Below are positions 1-6,666 of a stretch of 7,081 nucleotides of DNA, piece after piece; within the stretch, counting starts at the first letter, position 1; every line of letters begins with the position of its first letter. This DNA comes from Candidatus Thorarchaeota archaeon. GTDB taxonomy: Archaea > Asgardarchaeota > Thorarchaeia > Thorarchaeales > Thorarchaeaceae. Location of the stretch: contig DAOWNS010000095.1 of assembly GCA_030642465.1 (NCBI GenBank), positions 1 through 7,081 on the forward strand, given 5' to 3'. The notes beneath the pieces were generated by a model that was not told the DNA's origin, searched no databases, and saw nothing but the letters and a program-made list of their open reading frames with translations. The translations under genes were made by a program, and so were the position numbers.

Positions 1-327
1 GATGTTGTGGATTCTGTAGTTCCGAACTCGTCCTGCGTTCGTTTTTCCGCTCGGGGGCACGTAATGTAGTCCCAGCTCGGGAGGGTCAGCCCGGACCTCT
101 TCTGGAATACTTGCGCCGATTATGTCCTCTATGACCTCGGGGGCAACCAATGGAAGGACTCCTCCGCAAGCCTTGTGACGACCTCGAGCGCCCTGTTCCA
201 GCAGCATGACTTTCATCCCGAGTGCGGAACAGCAAATAGCGGTGCTGGAGCCAGCCGGCCCACCTCCTACTACTACAACATCAAATTCCTTAATCGGCGG
301 ACACCTCGCCGCGCAGGTTTCCACCAT
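1..327 (-). CDS. FAD-dependent oxidoreductase, geranylgeranyl reductase superfamily, LipT-like (partial, N-terminus only)
   Basis: Only the first ~100 residues are present; the gene runs off the left edge. Visible are a Rossmann dinucleotide-binding start (EFDVVVVGGGPAGSS, with GxGxxG), an acidic residue ending the second beta strand (VMLLEQ), and a KACGGVLP segment like the conserved CGG motif of geranylgeranyl reductases. The family uses FAD to reduce isoprenoid double bonds in archaeal lipids, but many members have other roles. It lies directly downstream of a lipoate ligase and two LipS-type radical SAM genes. From memory, LipS1/LipS2 clusters in other prokaryotes include a related flavoprotein, LipT, proposed to pass NAD(P)H electrons to the synthases, so I favour that role by context. 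The start is uncertain: ATG at 327 lies 38 nt inside the upstream gene without a good ribosome site, whereas an ATT at 294 sits 7 nt after GAGGTG and gives the usual family N-terminus. The ordinary archaeal lipid reductase is the alternative. Confidence 0.8.
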   Translation of the reverse strand, partial: MVETCAARCPPIKEFDVVVVGGGPAGSSTAICCSALGMKVMLLEQGARGRHKACGGVLPLVAPEVIEDIIGASIPEEVRADPPELGLHYVPPSGKTNAGRVRNYRIHNI

Positions 328-1894
328 CTCGCATTTTCTTCAGGATATGAATTAGAAGATCTAGCTTGAGGTCGGTCTGCCCCTCAAAGTCGCCGATGTA
401 GGCCTCTCTCTCCTCACCAAGTTCGTAGCAAGTCGAATCATCGATATCCACGAGGAGCCCGGGCACTCCCGTATCCACGAAATCATCATGATGCTTGGTA
501 TAAAAGGCCTCACAGCAGGATCCGATGTACCCTCTGGCACCCTTGAGCTTGAATTCATCTATTGTTTCTATCAGATGCTCGAAAGTCTGAATCGTGCGGG
601 TAGGCACACCGAATTCTGCTGCAATCTCGTAGATGTCGCCAATTGAACATGCACCGCACATAGTGCAGCCCTCAATTCTGCGGTAGTCACAGTCTACCAT
701 TTTTGCGCAATAAGGAAGTAGTATGTAGTCAAAGGTCTGCTTGTCTAACTCATCTGGCATGAAGTTCACGGTCATAAGATGATTGGAGTTCTCTAGCGAA
801 ACGCCGTACTTGATGAATGCCGTCTTCTTCACCGCTTCTAGCAGAATCTGAACAAGGTCTTCTGATTCCACTCCAAAAATTTTGGCTCCAGAATTCTCAA
901 AGAACTCGATTACAGTTTCCCTGATTGTGTCTTCGTCCGCGGATATATTCTTCAGACGAGCTTCAAGATCCATGATTGCTCTCTGCGGGAAGACTTGGAA
1001 ATCACCAGTGATGAACGAGCTGATGATGAAATTGCCCGGAACATCCAGTCCTAGCGAAACCCTAATGAGACCCCCTGGAGTCTTGCGAATCGCATTAACC
1101 TGGCCTGCGGTTTCCTTTGGTCGTCTAACGAGGTGCACCCATTCTTCTGATTCCATATATGGCAATCTCTCATGATACAGTTGCTTTTCAACGGGCAACA
1201 GACCGCCCGATTCTAGCTCGGTATCTAGAACCTCTTGGAACCCTGCCACAAAGGCTTCCTTGATCTGATTCAAAGGAGGCACATAACCTAGTTCCCATTT
1301 CAGGCAGGTCACTCTCTCCTTGACACTCTCGACTTCCTTGTCCTTGAGTTTCTCCACTGGTATTCTGAGGCAACGTAGCATCAAGTCGACGTCGAAATCA
1401 ACCAAGAGCGTACCTTGATACATGAACGAGTCACCCCTTTCAGTGCCACCGGTTCCCGATATCTTCCGCCCATCGATTTCAATGTCATTCTTCGGTCTGA
1501 ATTCCGCCTTCACACCAAGTCTTCGAAGAGCTGAAACCGCGCCCGAACAGACGAACCCGGCAAGTCGGTCCAAGTCTTTTCTCAATTCACTGATTCCGGG
1601 AGCCGACTTGTCAGCAAAAATTTCCCACCCAAGACATGTGGGCGTAAATAGAATCGCTCCTCCCCCAGTAATCCTGCGATTGATGTCGACTCCGTGTCGT
1701 CGACAATAGTCTATGCGAATCTCCTGCTCGACTGATTGATGATATCCAACTAGAGCAGTTGGGGGATCAAACTGAAGAAACCTGACCGTGTTTGGAGTCC
1801 TGTTCTCGGAACGGCACTCGAGGATCACATCGTCAAGCGCCATATTCTGCGCCCCGGTGAGGACGCCTGTGTCTAAGAGTCGCCATTCAGTCAT
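290..1894 (-). CDS. Lipoate/octanoate-protein ligase fused to a C-terminal DUF116-like cysteine-rich domain
   Basis: This 534-residue protein has three parts. Residues 1 to ~250 are a lipoate-protein ligase (LplA/BirA fold) domain, with MTEWRLLDTG at the start, the RRITGGG nucleotide/lipoyl-AMP loop at 73-79, and KNDIEIDGRKISGTGG near 135-150 containing the expected catalytic lysine (about K144). Residues ~273-355 resemble the small accessory C-terminal ligase domain (LplB-like; SLGLDVPGNFIISSFITGDF). Residues ~374-525 look like DUF116, with cysteines at about 396, 402, 410, 413, 416, 460, 461 and 489, including CTMCGAC and GSCCEAFY, consistent with Fe-S or metal binding. Ligases attach octanoate or lipoate to a lysine of lipoyl domains using ATP in the cytoplasm; beside LipS genes it probably supplies the octanoylated substrate. 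Usual archaeal ligases are ~250-350 residues, so the extra domain is notable. The start at 1894 is chosen for GGTGA eight bases upstream and fit to the family. An in-frame ATG at 1915 overlaps the preceding stop as ATGA and is the alternative. Confidence 0.88.
   Translation of the reverse strand: MTEWRLLDTGVLTGAQNMALDDVILECRSENRTPNTVRFLQFDPPTALVGYHQSVEQEIRIDYCRRHGVDINRRITGGGAILFTPTCLGWEIFADKSAPGISELRKDLDRLAGFVCSGAVSALRRLGVKAEFRPKNDIEIDGRKISGTGGTERGDSFMYQGTLLVDFDVDLMLRCLRIPVEKLKDKEVESVKERVTCLKWELGYVPPLNQIKEAFVAGFQEVLDTELESGGLLPVEKQLYHERLPYMESEEWVHLVRRPKETAGQVNAIRKTPGGLIRVSLGLDVPGNFIISSFITGDFQVFPQRAIMDLEARLKNISADEDTIRETVIEFFENSGAKIFGVESEDLVQILLEAVKKTAFIKYGVSLENSNHLMTVNFMPDELDKQTFDYILLPYCAKMVDCDYRRIEGCTMCGACSIGDIYEIAAEFGVPTRTIQTFEHLIETIDEFKLKGARGYIGSCCEAFYTKHHDDFVDTGVPGLLVDIDDSTCYELGEEREAYIGDFEGQTDLKLDLLIHILKKMRDGGNLRGEVSAD
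302..307 (-). promoter_or_regulatory. Strong Shine-Dalgarno pointing to a non-standard ATT start
   Basis: The minus strand reads GAGGTG here, a six-base match to the archaeal anti-Shine-Dalgarno. It is followed after 7 nt by ATT (294-292) in the flavoprotein frame. That ATT shares its last T with the TAA stop of the ligase gene (ATTAA). No ATG, GTG or TTG lies at a suitable distance in that frame. The motif could be chance, since it lies in the coding end of the ligase. Confidence 0.4.
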
Positions 1895-1902
1895 TCTAGC
1901 AT

Positions 1903-1907
1903 TCACC
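1903..1907 (-). promoter_or_regulatory. Ribosome binding site of the ligase-DUF116 gene
   Basis: GGTGA on the minus strand, 8 nt before the ATG at 1894. It lies in the 17-nt gap after the LipS2-like stop codon (1914-1912). It favours MTEWRLL as the N-terminus over the upstream in-frame ATGs at 1945, 1915 and 1909. Confidence 0.7.
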
Positions 1908-1911
1908 ATAC

Positions 1912-2937
1912 TCATTCGAAAGATTTGTTTATCAGCGAACAACATTCCACCGAGAAGGTCATCGACAGACCTCTCTCTTGCGCGTATGAGTACCCTTCTT
2001 CGGTGGGGTATGCAATTCCATTCACGCCAGCATCGATTGCTAGCCTGTCAGTTTCCCTACGATGATCTCCTAAAGGCCTTGCGCACCCTAGGATTACAGG
2101 TTTATCTGGAATCGCCAGCCGCGTCGCAAGTATCACTCTAGCGATATCCATTGGGCTGGACGGAGTGACTTTTTCCATTGGGGTATCGTCCAGTGGCATG
2201 AATGCAACAACAATCACAGAAACCGGATCGTGCCGTGCAATCATCCTAATTGCATCTGCCTCCCCCTTGAGTTGCCCGTAGTGGAGTCCGGCAATCACAT
2301 GAGGCATGATTGGAACCCCCGCTTTTTCCAACAAGGTCATCGAAGTGTCGAATATGTCAACTGTTTTGTCCAAGTGGTAAATCTTGCGGAGCGTTTCATC
2401 CGATCCGATGATGTCTAGCATTGCGCCATCAATGCCCGCTTTTCCCAACGCTATCGCGGTTTCTGGATACACAATCCCTGTATGAACCACAATGTCCAGT
2501 CCAAGCTCTCTCTTGACTCTACCGAGAACGGGAATGAAGTTGAGCAACGGCGTGTCACCGCGAAGGGTCGAACCCCCGCTTACAAGGCATCCTTTACCTC
2601 CGTTTTCATTGACCTTTTGGCATGTCTTCCATAATGCTTTGGGTGTGAGTGCTGGAATCATTGTTTCTAGAAGATGACCTCTGCAATGTTCGCAGTTCAG
2701 GGAACACTTGGCGCCAGATATCGATATGCTTGGGAATCTGTATGGATCCGTAGCAACATAGAATTCGGTTTCATAATGAACCATGCCAGGCATGTGGAAC
2801 GCAATAGTTTCCGAGAATCGAGCCCTCGAGATGGAGTATGCCTTCTCAAACAGGGGACCTAGCTCATCCTCCGGGAGGCTGAAGCAATCGTCAATAAACG
2901 TGTCAGTCTTCGTCAAAGTCTGGATCCGCCGCCTCAT
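1912..2937 (-). CDS. lipS2: Radical SAM protein, LipS2-like lipoyl synthase component
   Basis: This 341-residue radical SAM protein has the CX3CX2C cluster motif CSLNCEHC at 78-85, which binds the SAM-cleaving 4Fe-4S cluster, and a glycine-rich VSGGST stretch at 119-124. It continues with VHTGIVYPETA, MLDIIGSDET and PHVIAGLHYGQ strands of the TIM-like barrel. Near the C-terminus are GCARPLGDHR (C285) and an adjacent cysteine pair, C332-C333, which could hold an additional cluster or a thiol. In the archaeal LipS1/LipS2 system two distinct radical SAM proteins together replace LipA, inserting sulfur at C6 and C8 of a protein-bound octanoyl chain. The role is assigned from motif pattern plus position between a second radical SAM gene and a lipoate ligase; which of the two is S1 and which S2 is from memory of family features. 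The start ATG overlaps the upstream gene by 35 nt and has no clear Shine-Dalgarno, so translational coupling is likely; TTG at 2916 is an alternative. Confidence 0.78.
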   Translation of the reverse strand: MRRRIQTLTKTDTFIDDCFSLPEDELGPLFEKAYSISRARFSETIAFHMPGMVHYETEFYVATDPYRFPSISISGAKCSLNCEHCRGHLLETMIPALTPKALWKTCQKVNENGGKGCLVSGGSTLRGDTPLLNFIPVLGRVKRELGLDIVVHTGIVYPETAIALGKAGIDGAMLDIIGSDETLRKIYHLDKTVDIFDTSMTLLEKAGVPIMPHVIAGLHYGQLKGEADAIRMIARHDPVSVIVVAFMPLDDTPMEKVTPSSPMDIARVILATRLAIPDKPVILGCARPLGDHRRETDRLAIDAGVNGIAYPTEEGYSYAQERGLSMTFSVECCSLINKSFE

Positions 2938-4036
2938 AGGTGAGTGAGTAATCCGCCAGTTGCTTCCGGATTATTTCGACATCCTCGGCTGTCGGAATAA
3001 AGGGGAAGTTTCTCCAATGTCCTATATATGCCTGATACGGAGTGCAGTTGCCAAAAGGTCGATTACAGGCGTTATCCATCGTTTCACCTCGACACCCTGA
3101 TGTCATGAAAGCCTCGCCAACGCTGACTATTTCCTCCAAACGATTGGGGCTCACTCCGAAATTAATTAGCTGTTCGCGTTCATTGAACTTCATCATCTTG
3201 CTCGTTCCCAATTCCTTGTTGATGATAAAACGCGCAACCTGAACCCTTCGATACGCACCAAGTGGAGGCTGTGGGTGATTCTCCATGGATGATCCTTCCT
3301 CAGGGAAAAACGAGAATAGATGAGTGTGTGCGCTCATGTCTTGCGCTCTCTGAATGGACTCTATGATTTCCTTTTCTGTTTCGCCAACACCCACAATTAG
3401 GTGAACTCCCACATTGTAGACCCCGAACACCTCAACTGCTTCCTCAACCGTATTCCAGTATTTCGCCCATTTGTGAGGTCCTTTGACTCCTTTTCCACGT
3501 AGCTTGTCAAACAATTCGGGTGTTGCCGCATCCACTGCGATTCCAATCATATCCGCACCGGCTGCATGCACTCTTTGCAACCAATTCTTATTGATGATTG
3601 TGGGTGTAATAAGTACGGAGATTCTAGGGATGACTTTTCGAAGCTCCGAAACGACTTGAATACAGTCTTCGCGCGCTTGACCAAGAGTAATCATTGACAC
3701 ACAGACTCGTTCAACATGAGGACACGCACCGTCAGAGATTGCAGCCTTGACCTCATCAAGGGGGAATACGGGCCAGTCAACACGGATGAAGCTATGGTCT
3801 ACCCAATCAGTATCAGTCTGCCTAGAGCCAGAAAGACCACAGTAGGCACACTTCGCGTGACACCCCTCATCATATGTGAGCAATAGGTTGATGCAGTAGA
3901 GCTTTGCATCCCGGAAAAACTTTCCTGGGGCTTTCCCCATTGTCATGGCTGCAGCTAGGCTGGTTCTTACGTATTCAGGGGATTCCGTTGAGATTACTTT
4001 TTGGTCTGTACGAGGCCCATCGTCTGCAGTCTTCAT
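2903..4036 (-). CDS. lipS1: Radical SAM protein, BioB/HydE-like, LipS1-like lipoyl synthase component
   Basis: This 377-residue protein, numbered from the ATG at 4036, carries the radical SAM motif CHAKCAYC (C59, C63, C66). Before it comes KLYCINLLLTYDEG, after it the barrel strands, then a GVGETEKE motif near 216-223 as in LipA/BioB/HydE relatives, and FSFFPEEGSSM near 241-251. The C-terminus has a second cysteine triad, C315, C324 and C331 (SGCRGETM, NACNRPFGNC), a plausible site for an auxiliary Fe-S cluster that could be sacrificed as sulfur donor, as in lipoyl synthase. It is the first gene of the leftward operon. The reading frame stays open to 4168, but that would overlap the divergent gene. 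The ATG at 4036 is chosen for GGTGA seven bases upstream; ATG at 4078 is possible but lacks such a site. A generic biotin-synthase-like role is the alternative, made less likely by the neighbouring LipS2-like and ligase genes. Confidence 0.8.
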   Translation of the reverse strand: MKTADDGPRTDQKVISTESPEYVRTSLAAAMTMGKAPGKFFRDAKLYCINLLLTYDEGCHAKCAYCGLSGSRQTDTDWVDHSFIRVDWPVFPLDEVKAAISDGACPHVERVCVSMITLGQAREDCIQVVSELRKVIPRISVLITPTIINKNWLQRVHAAGADMIGIAVDAATPELFDKLRGKGVKGPHKWAKYWNTVEEAVEVFGVYNVGVHLIVGVGETEKEIIESIQRAQDMSAHTHLFSFFPEEGSSMENHPQPPLGAYRRVQVARFIINKELGTSKMMKFNEREQLINFGVSPNRLEEIVSVGEAFMTSGCRGETMDNACNRPFGNCTPYQAYIGHWRNFPFIPTAEDVEIIRKQLADYSLTYEAADPDFDED

Positions 4037-4043
4037 GACTCGT

Positions 4044-4048
4044 TCACC
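4044..4048 (-). promoter_or_regulatory. Ribosome binding site of the LipS1-like gene
   Basis: GGTGA on the minus strand, 7 nt before the ATG at 4036. It selects this ATG over upstream in-frame ATGs at 4078 and 4168. The same GGTGA core precedes the ligase gene and the permease gene. Confidence 0.65.
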
Positions 4049-4079
4049 AGTCCAATTTGGTGGGCCCTTACTTGACATT

Positions 4080-4135
4080 CTTATTACTGTTTGGCAGTGA
4101 CCACAATGTCCTCGCCTAGATACTAAGGCATAAAT
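4080..4135. promoter_or_regulatory. Divergent promoter region with TATA-like candidates
   Basis: This is part of the 131-bp gap between the two divergent operons. CATAAAT at 4129-4135 (ATTTATG on the minus strand) is AT-rich. On the plus strand its centre lies about 36 nt before the ATG at 4168, which would give a very short or absent leader, matching the missing Shine-Dalgarno there. On the minus strand, AGTAATAAG around 4088-4080 would place a start near 4057, just ahead of the GGTGA of the LipS1-like gene. Both are weak matches to an archaeal TATA box and are inferences from spacing only. Confidence 0.25.
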
Positions 4136-4167
4136 CGTCAGCATCGATGAAAGAGAGCTTGATTTCA

Positions 4168-4932
4168 ATGATTGAGGTTATGGAGCTAACAAAGGTCTTC
4201 AACGAATTCATCGCCGTGAAGAATCTGTCCTTTCAGGTCAATCCTGGAGAGATATACGGTCTTCTCGGGCCCAACGGATCTGGGAAGACTACGACCATGC
4301 GAATGCTCCTTGGACTCCTGCAACCCACTACTGGCAGTGCTAGAATATCTAGTCATGACATTAGAGAAGAGATAGTAGCTGCGAAGCGCGTAATGGGCTA
4401 TGTCCCTGAAGAGCCAGTACTTCCTGAGAGGCTAACTGGTTGGGAGTACATCAATTACATCAGTGACATCTGGCGAGTGCCGAGAGGCCCAGAACGTGAG
4501 GATGATATTCAGGAGCTCATGAATCTTCTCGACATCAGTGATGCCAGCGATGATCTCATAGAAACCTATTCGAAAGGAATGTCTCGGAAGATTAGTCTGG
4601 TAGCGGCACTGATACACAAACCAACAGTGCTCATCCTTGATGAGCTCCAAGCAGGAATAGATCCTCGTGGAGCCGCCACAATGAAGGAGATTCTGAATGG
4701 CTTGCGAGAGCGGGGCGCAACAATCCTGATGTCGACACATATTCTTGAGATTGCAGAGCGGATGTGTGACCGAATAGGAATCATCAACGAGGGGGAACTG
4801 ATTGCAGAAGGGACCATGGAGGAACTTAGACTGAAAGCCAAAGGTCAGAGTTCATTGGAAGAGATATTTCTCTCTCTGACAGGAGGCCCCGATATGCAGC
4901 TAATCGCGCAGTACCTGGGTGAATCGGCTTGA
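4168..4932 (+). CDS. ABC transporter ATP-binding protein (ABC-2 exporter type)
   Basis: This 254-residue cytoplasmic ATPase powers the membrane permease encoded directly after it. In order it shows Walker A GPNGSGKTT (34-42), a Q-loop region GYVPEEP (77-83) with glutamate where glutamine is usual, a divergent signature YSKGMSRK (134-141), Walker B VLILDE (154-159), a D-loop in AGIDP, and the H-loop histidine in STHILE (H191). The C-terminal SSLEEIFLSLTGG is typical of CcmA/YtrB-like exporter ATPases. The start at 4168 (MIEVMELTKVF) matches the family; an upstream in-frame ATG at 4147 adds seven residues. Neither has a good Shine-Dalgarno, so this first gene may be leaderless. Its stop overlaps the permease start. 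The substrate cannot be told from the sequence; candidates for such systems include lipids, peptides or drugs. Confidence 0.93.
   Translation: MIEVMELTKVFNEFIAVKNLSFQVNPGEIYGLLGPNGSGKTTTMRMLLGLLQPTTGSARISSHDIREEIVAAKRVMGYVPEEPVLPERLTGWEYINYISDIWRVPRGPEREDDIQELMNLLDISDASDDLIETYSKGMSRKISLVAALIHKPTVLILDELQAGIDPRGAATMKEILNGLRERGATILMSTHILEIAERMCDRIGIINEGELIAEGTMEELRLKAKGQSSLEEIFLSLTGGPDMQLIAQYLGESA
4917..4922 (+). promoter_or_regulatory. Ribosome binding site supporting a TTG start
   Basis: GGGTGA lies 6 nt before the TTG at 4929-4931 within the end of the ATPase gene. It supports initiation at TTG, which forms a TTGA stop-start overlap with the ATPase stop codon and implies coupled translation of the two transporter subunits. 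Confidence 0.65.
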
Positions 4933-6647
4933 GTTCATCAGATTTGCTTTTCCTCCTACGCGAGGACCTCACTCGGTCCCTCAGGCTGCGGAATACAAAG
5001 GGCAAGAGAACTGAGAAGAGAGGTTTTTTGAAACGGTTTTCCAGTTTGGCGATACCCGTTATCGTTGGTGCAGCAATCCTATTGGGCGTACTTGCAATTG
5101 CACCGATGTTCTGGGATTTGATTGAGTCCTATGTCTCGGAGAATCTCGGATTGGGAGCTGCTATCTTCAATGCAGTCTTGCTCTTCTCATTTGTTGGCTC
5201 AATAATGATTTCTGCCACAACTGTGGGAAATAGTTCCAAGATGGAATACCTTCTCATAACCCCCATTAAGATGCGAACGATATTTCTGGAGAAGACAATT
5301 ATCATCATCTTCTACAACTCAATCATGTGGATGATGATTGGTGTTCCGTTATTCCTTGGGTTGAGTATAGTGTCACCCTTTGCATTTGCGCTTCTGTCGG
5401 TGCCAGCATTCATCGTAATGCTCTTGATTCTAATCACGATTGGCGTATCTGCTGGGGGGTTGGTTGGACTAGGGGTTGCCCGGGCAGTGGCTGGAAGACG
5501 CGCACTCAAACAGATTGGTACTGCAATCATGAGTTCCGTGGCAATAATAGGAACAACATTGTGGTACGTCAGTTTCTACACAAACAGCTGGAACGAAGGG
5601 CCTAACCCTTTTGATGCGCTGTTTGATCTTGCGAATTCACTGGGCTTCACATCAATCTTAACGCCCGGTTATACCGTTAGTTCTGTTTCATTAGGTCTGC
5701 TGATTGGTGCCCCATGGAGATGGCAGGATTTTCTCTCAGTCAGCTTGTTCCTTGTATTGGGCGTGGGTATGGTGCTCCTCAACTCCTACGTGAGCGAAAT
5801 GGCTCATTACAGTGGTTGGTTGGCGAGTGATGCAACAAGAACATCAAAGGAAACGGTACGCAAGGAACATGGAACTTGGAATCCTAGATCCTTCCCAGGT
5901 CTGAAGCTTAGCAACATAGTGACTGCATCGATGTGGTTTAACATCACCTCGGTGCGCAGAGACGCACGAGTGATTACCAACTACTTGCTTGGGCCTATTC
6001 GATTTGCAATCTGGTTGATTCTCCCAGGTCTTGCTTTTGGAGAGGAATTCGGCGGTATCACCTCCTACTTCATTCTGGCAGCCCTGATACCTTTCGCGAC
6101 TTCATACGGACTCTACTTCGCAGGCTACGAGCTTGTCTATGAAGGTTCGAATATAATGAACCTGCAACTGGCAGCGACCAATCTCGAAGAGTACGTGCGG
6201 GGGAAAGTGTACAGTGCTGTTCCATTCGCAATTATAGCAAGCGTCATTGTTTCACTAATTGTCCTCTTCATATCGCCAATGATGTGGGTATACCTTCCAG
6301 CTGTTCTCGTTGCTTGCGCCTTCCTGTGCATGGCTTCAGGCAGCATTGCTGCCAATGAAGCTGCAAAAGGCGGCGATTTCAAAGCTAACCACAACATTAC
6401 TCGTCAAAGAGGAGCTTCAGTCCGAACTCCTATGCGCGGATGGTCTTCAATTAGGGCATCACTAGTGCCCTACGCGATTGGCTATGTCGGTGTATTCGGG
6501 ATGATTCTTGCTGGCGTCTTCTTTGGGATTCTATACACCTACGCCATTCTCCCTGTGTTTGTCCTCTTCTGCTGGTGGTTAACAACTCATTACACTCGAA
6601 GTGCAGGTCTAAAGATGGCTCAAATCGACGCTACAAAGTATCTCTAA
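4929..6647 (+). CDS. ABC-2 type exporter permease, 572 residues, about 12 membrane segments
   Basis: This is the integral membrane partner of the preceding ATPase. After a basic cytoplasmic N-terminus (residues 1-38, with NTKGKRTEKRG), hydrophobic stretches lie roughly at 39-61, 77-98, 122-148, 151-184, 196-217, 242-262 and 268-288. A hydrophilic middle at 290-350 follows, then 353-371, 378-400, 430-449, 450-474, 512-537 and 538-556. The two halves look like related modules: the loop SSKMEYLLITPIKMRTIFLEK (from 102) is echoed by EGSNIMNLQLAATNLEEYVRGK (from 405). So one chain probably carries both transmembrane halves, as in large ABC-2 family permeases. It begins with TTG in the stop codon of the ATPase, with a clear Shine-Dalgarno. 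The exact segment count and the transported substrate are not determinable here. Confidence 0.88.
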   Translation: MSSSDLLFLLREDLTRSLRLRNTKGKRTEKRGFLKRFSSLAIPVIVGAAILLGVLAIAPMFWDLIESYVSENLGLGAAIFNAVLLFSFVGSIMISATTVGNSSKMEYLLITPIKMRTIFLEKTIIIIFYNSIMWMMIGVPLFLGLSIVSPFAFALLSVPAFIVMLLILITIGVSAGGLVGLGVARAVAGRRALKQIGTAIMSSVAIIGTTLWYVSFYTNSWNEGPNPFDALFDLANSLGFTSILTPGYTVSSVSLGLLIGAPWRWQDFLSVSLFLVLGVGMVLLNSYVSEMAHYSGWLASDATRTSKETVRKEHGTWNPRSFPGLKLSNIVTASMWFNITSVRRDARVITNYLLGPIRFAIWLILPGLAFGEEFGGITSYFILAALIPFATSYGLYFAGYELVYEGSNIMNLQLAATNLEEYVRGKVYSAVPFAIIASVIVSLIVLFISPMMWVYLPAVLVACAFLCMASGSIAANEAAKGGDFKANHNITRQRGASVRTPMRGWSSIRASLVPYAIGYVGVFGMILAGVFFGILYTYAILPVFVLFCWWLTTHYTRSAGLKMAQIDATKYL

Positions 6648-6666
6648 ATCAGACGAACCAGTCTTT
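6648..6666. other. 19-bp convergent junction
   Basis: This is the gap between the permease stop (6645-6647) and the stop of the leftward decarboxylase-like gene (6669-6667). I see no hairpin. A short pyrimidine run (GTCTTTCT, 6661-6668) on the plus strand is the only terminator-like trait and is weak, so the transcripts of the two genes probably overlap at their 3' ends. Confidence 0.5.

Noticed and set aside
1422..1709. Open frames opposite the ligase, LipS2-like, ATPase and permease genes (for example 1422-1709, 1788-2141, 882-1175 on plus; 4432-4740, 6137-6397 on minus).
   Set aside because: They lie fully antisense to genes with clear protein motifs, show no recognisable domains, and have no supporting ribosome sites.
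4037..4168. N-terminal extension of the LipS1-like protein to ATG 4168, containing a CGHC motif (RRGHCGHCQTV).
   Set aside because: It would overlap the start of the divergent ATPase gene, has no ribosome site, and the GGTGA-ATG pair at 4048/4036 marks a better start. The CxxC is probably chance.
4391..4420. Loss of the Q-loop glutamine (VPEEP) and a divergent ABC signature (YSKGM) in the ATPase as signs of an inactive enzyme.
   Set aside because: Such changes are common in exporter ATPases of this type, and Walker A, Walker B, D-loop and H-loop are intact.
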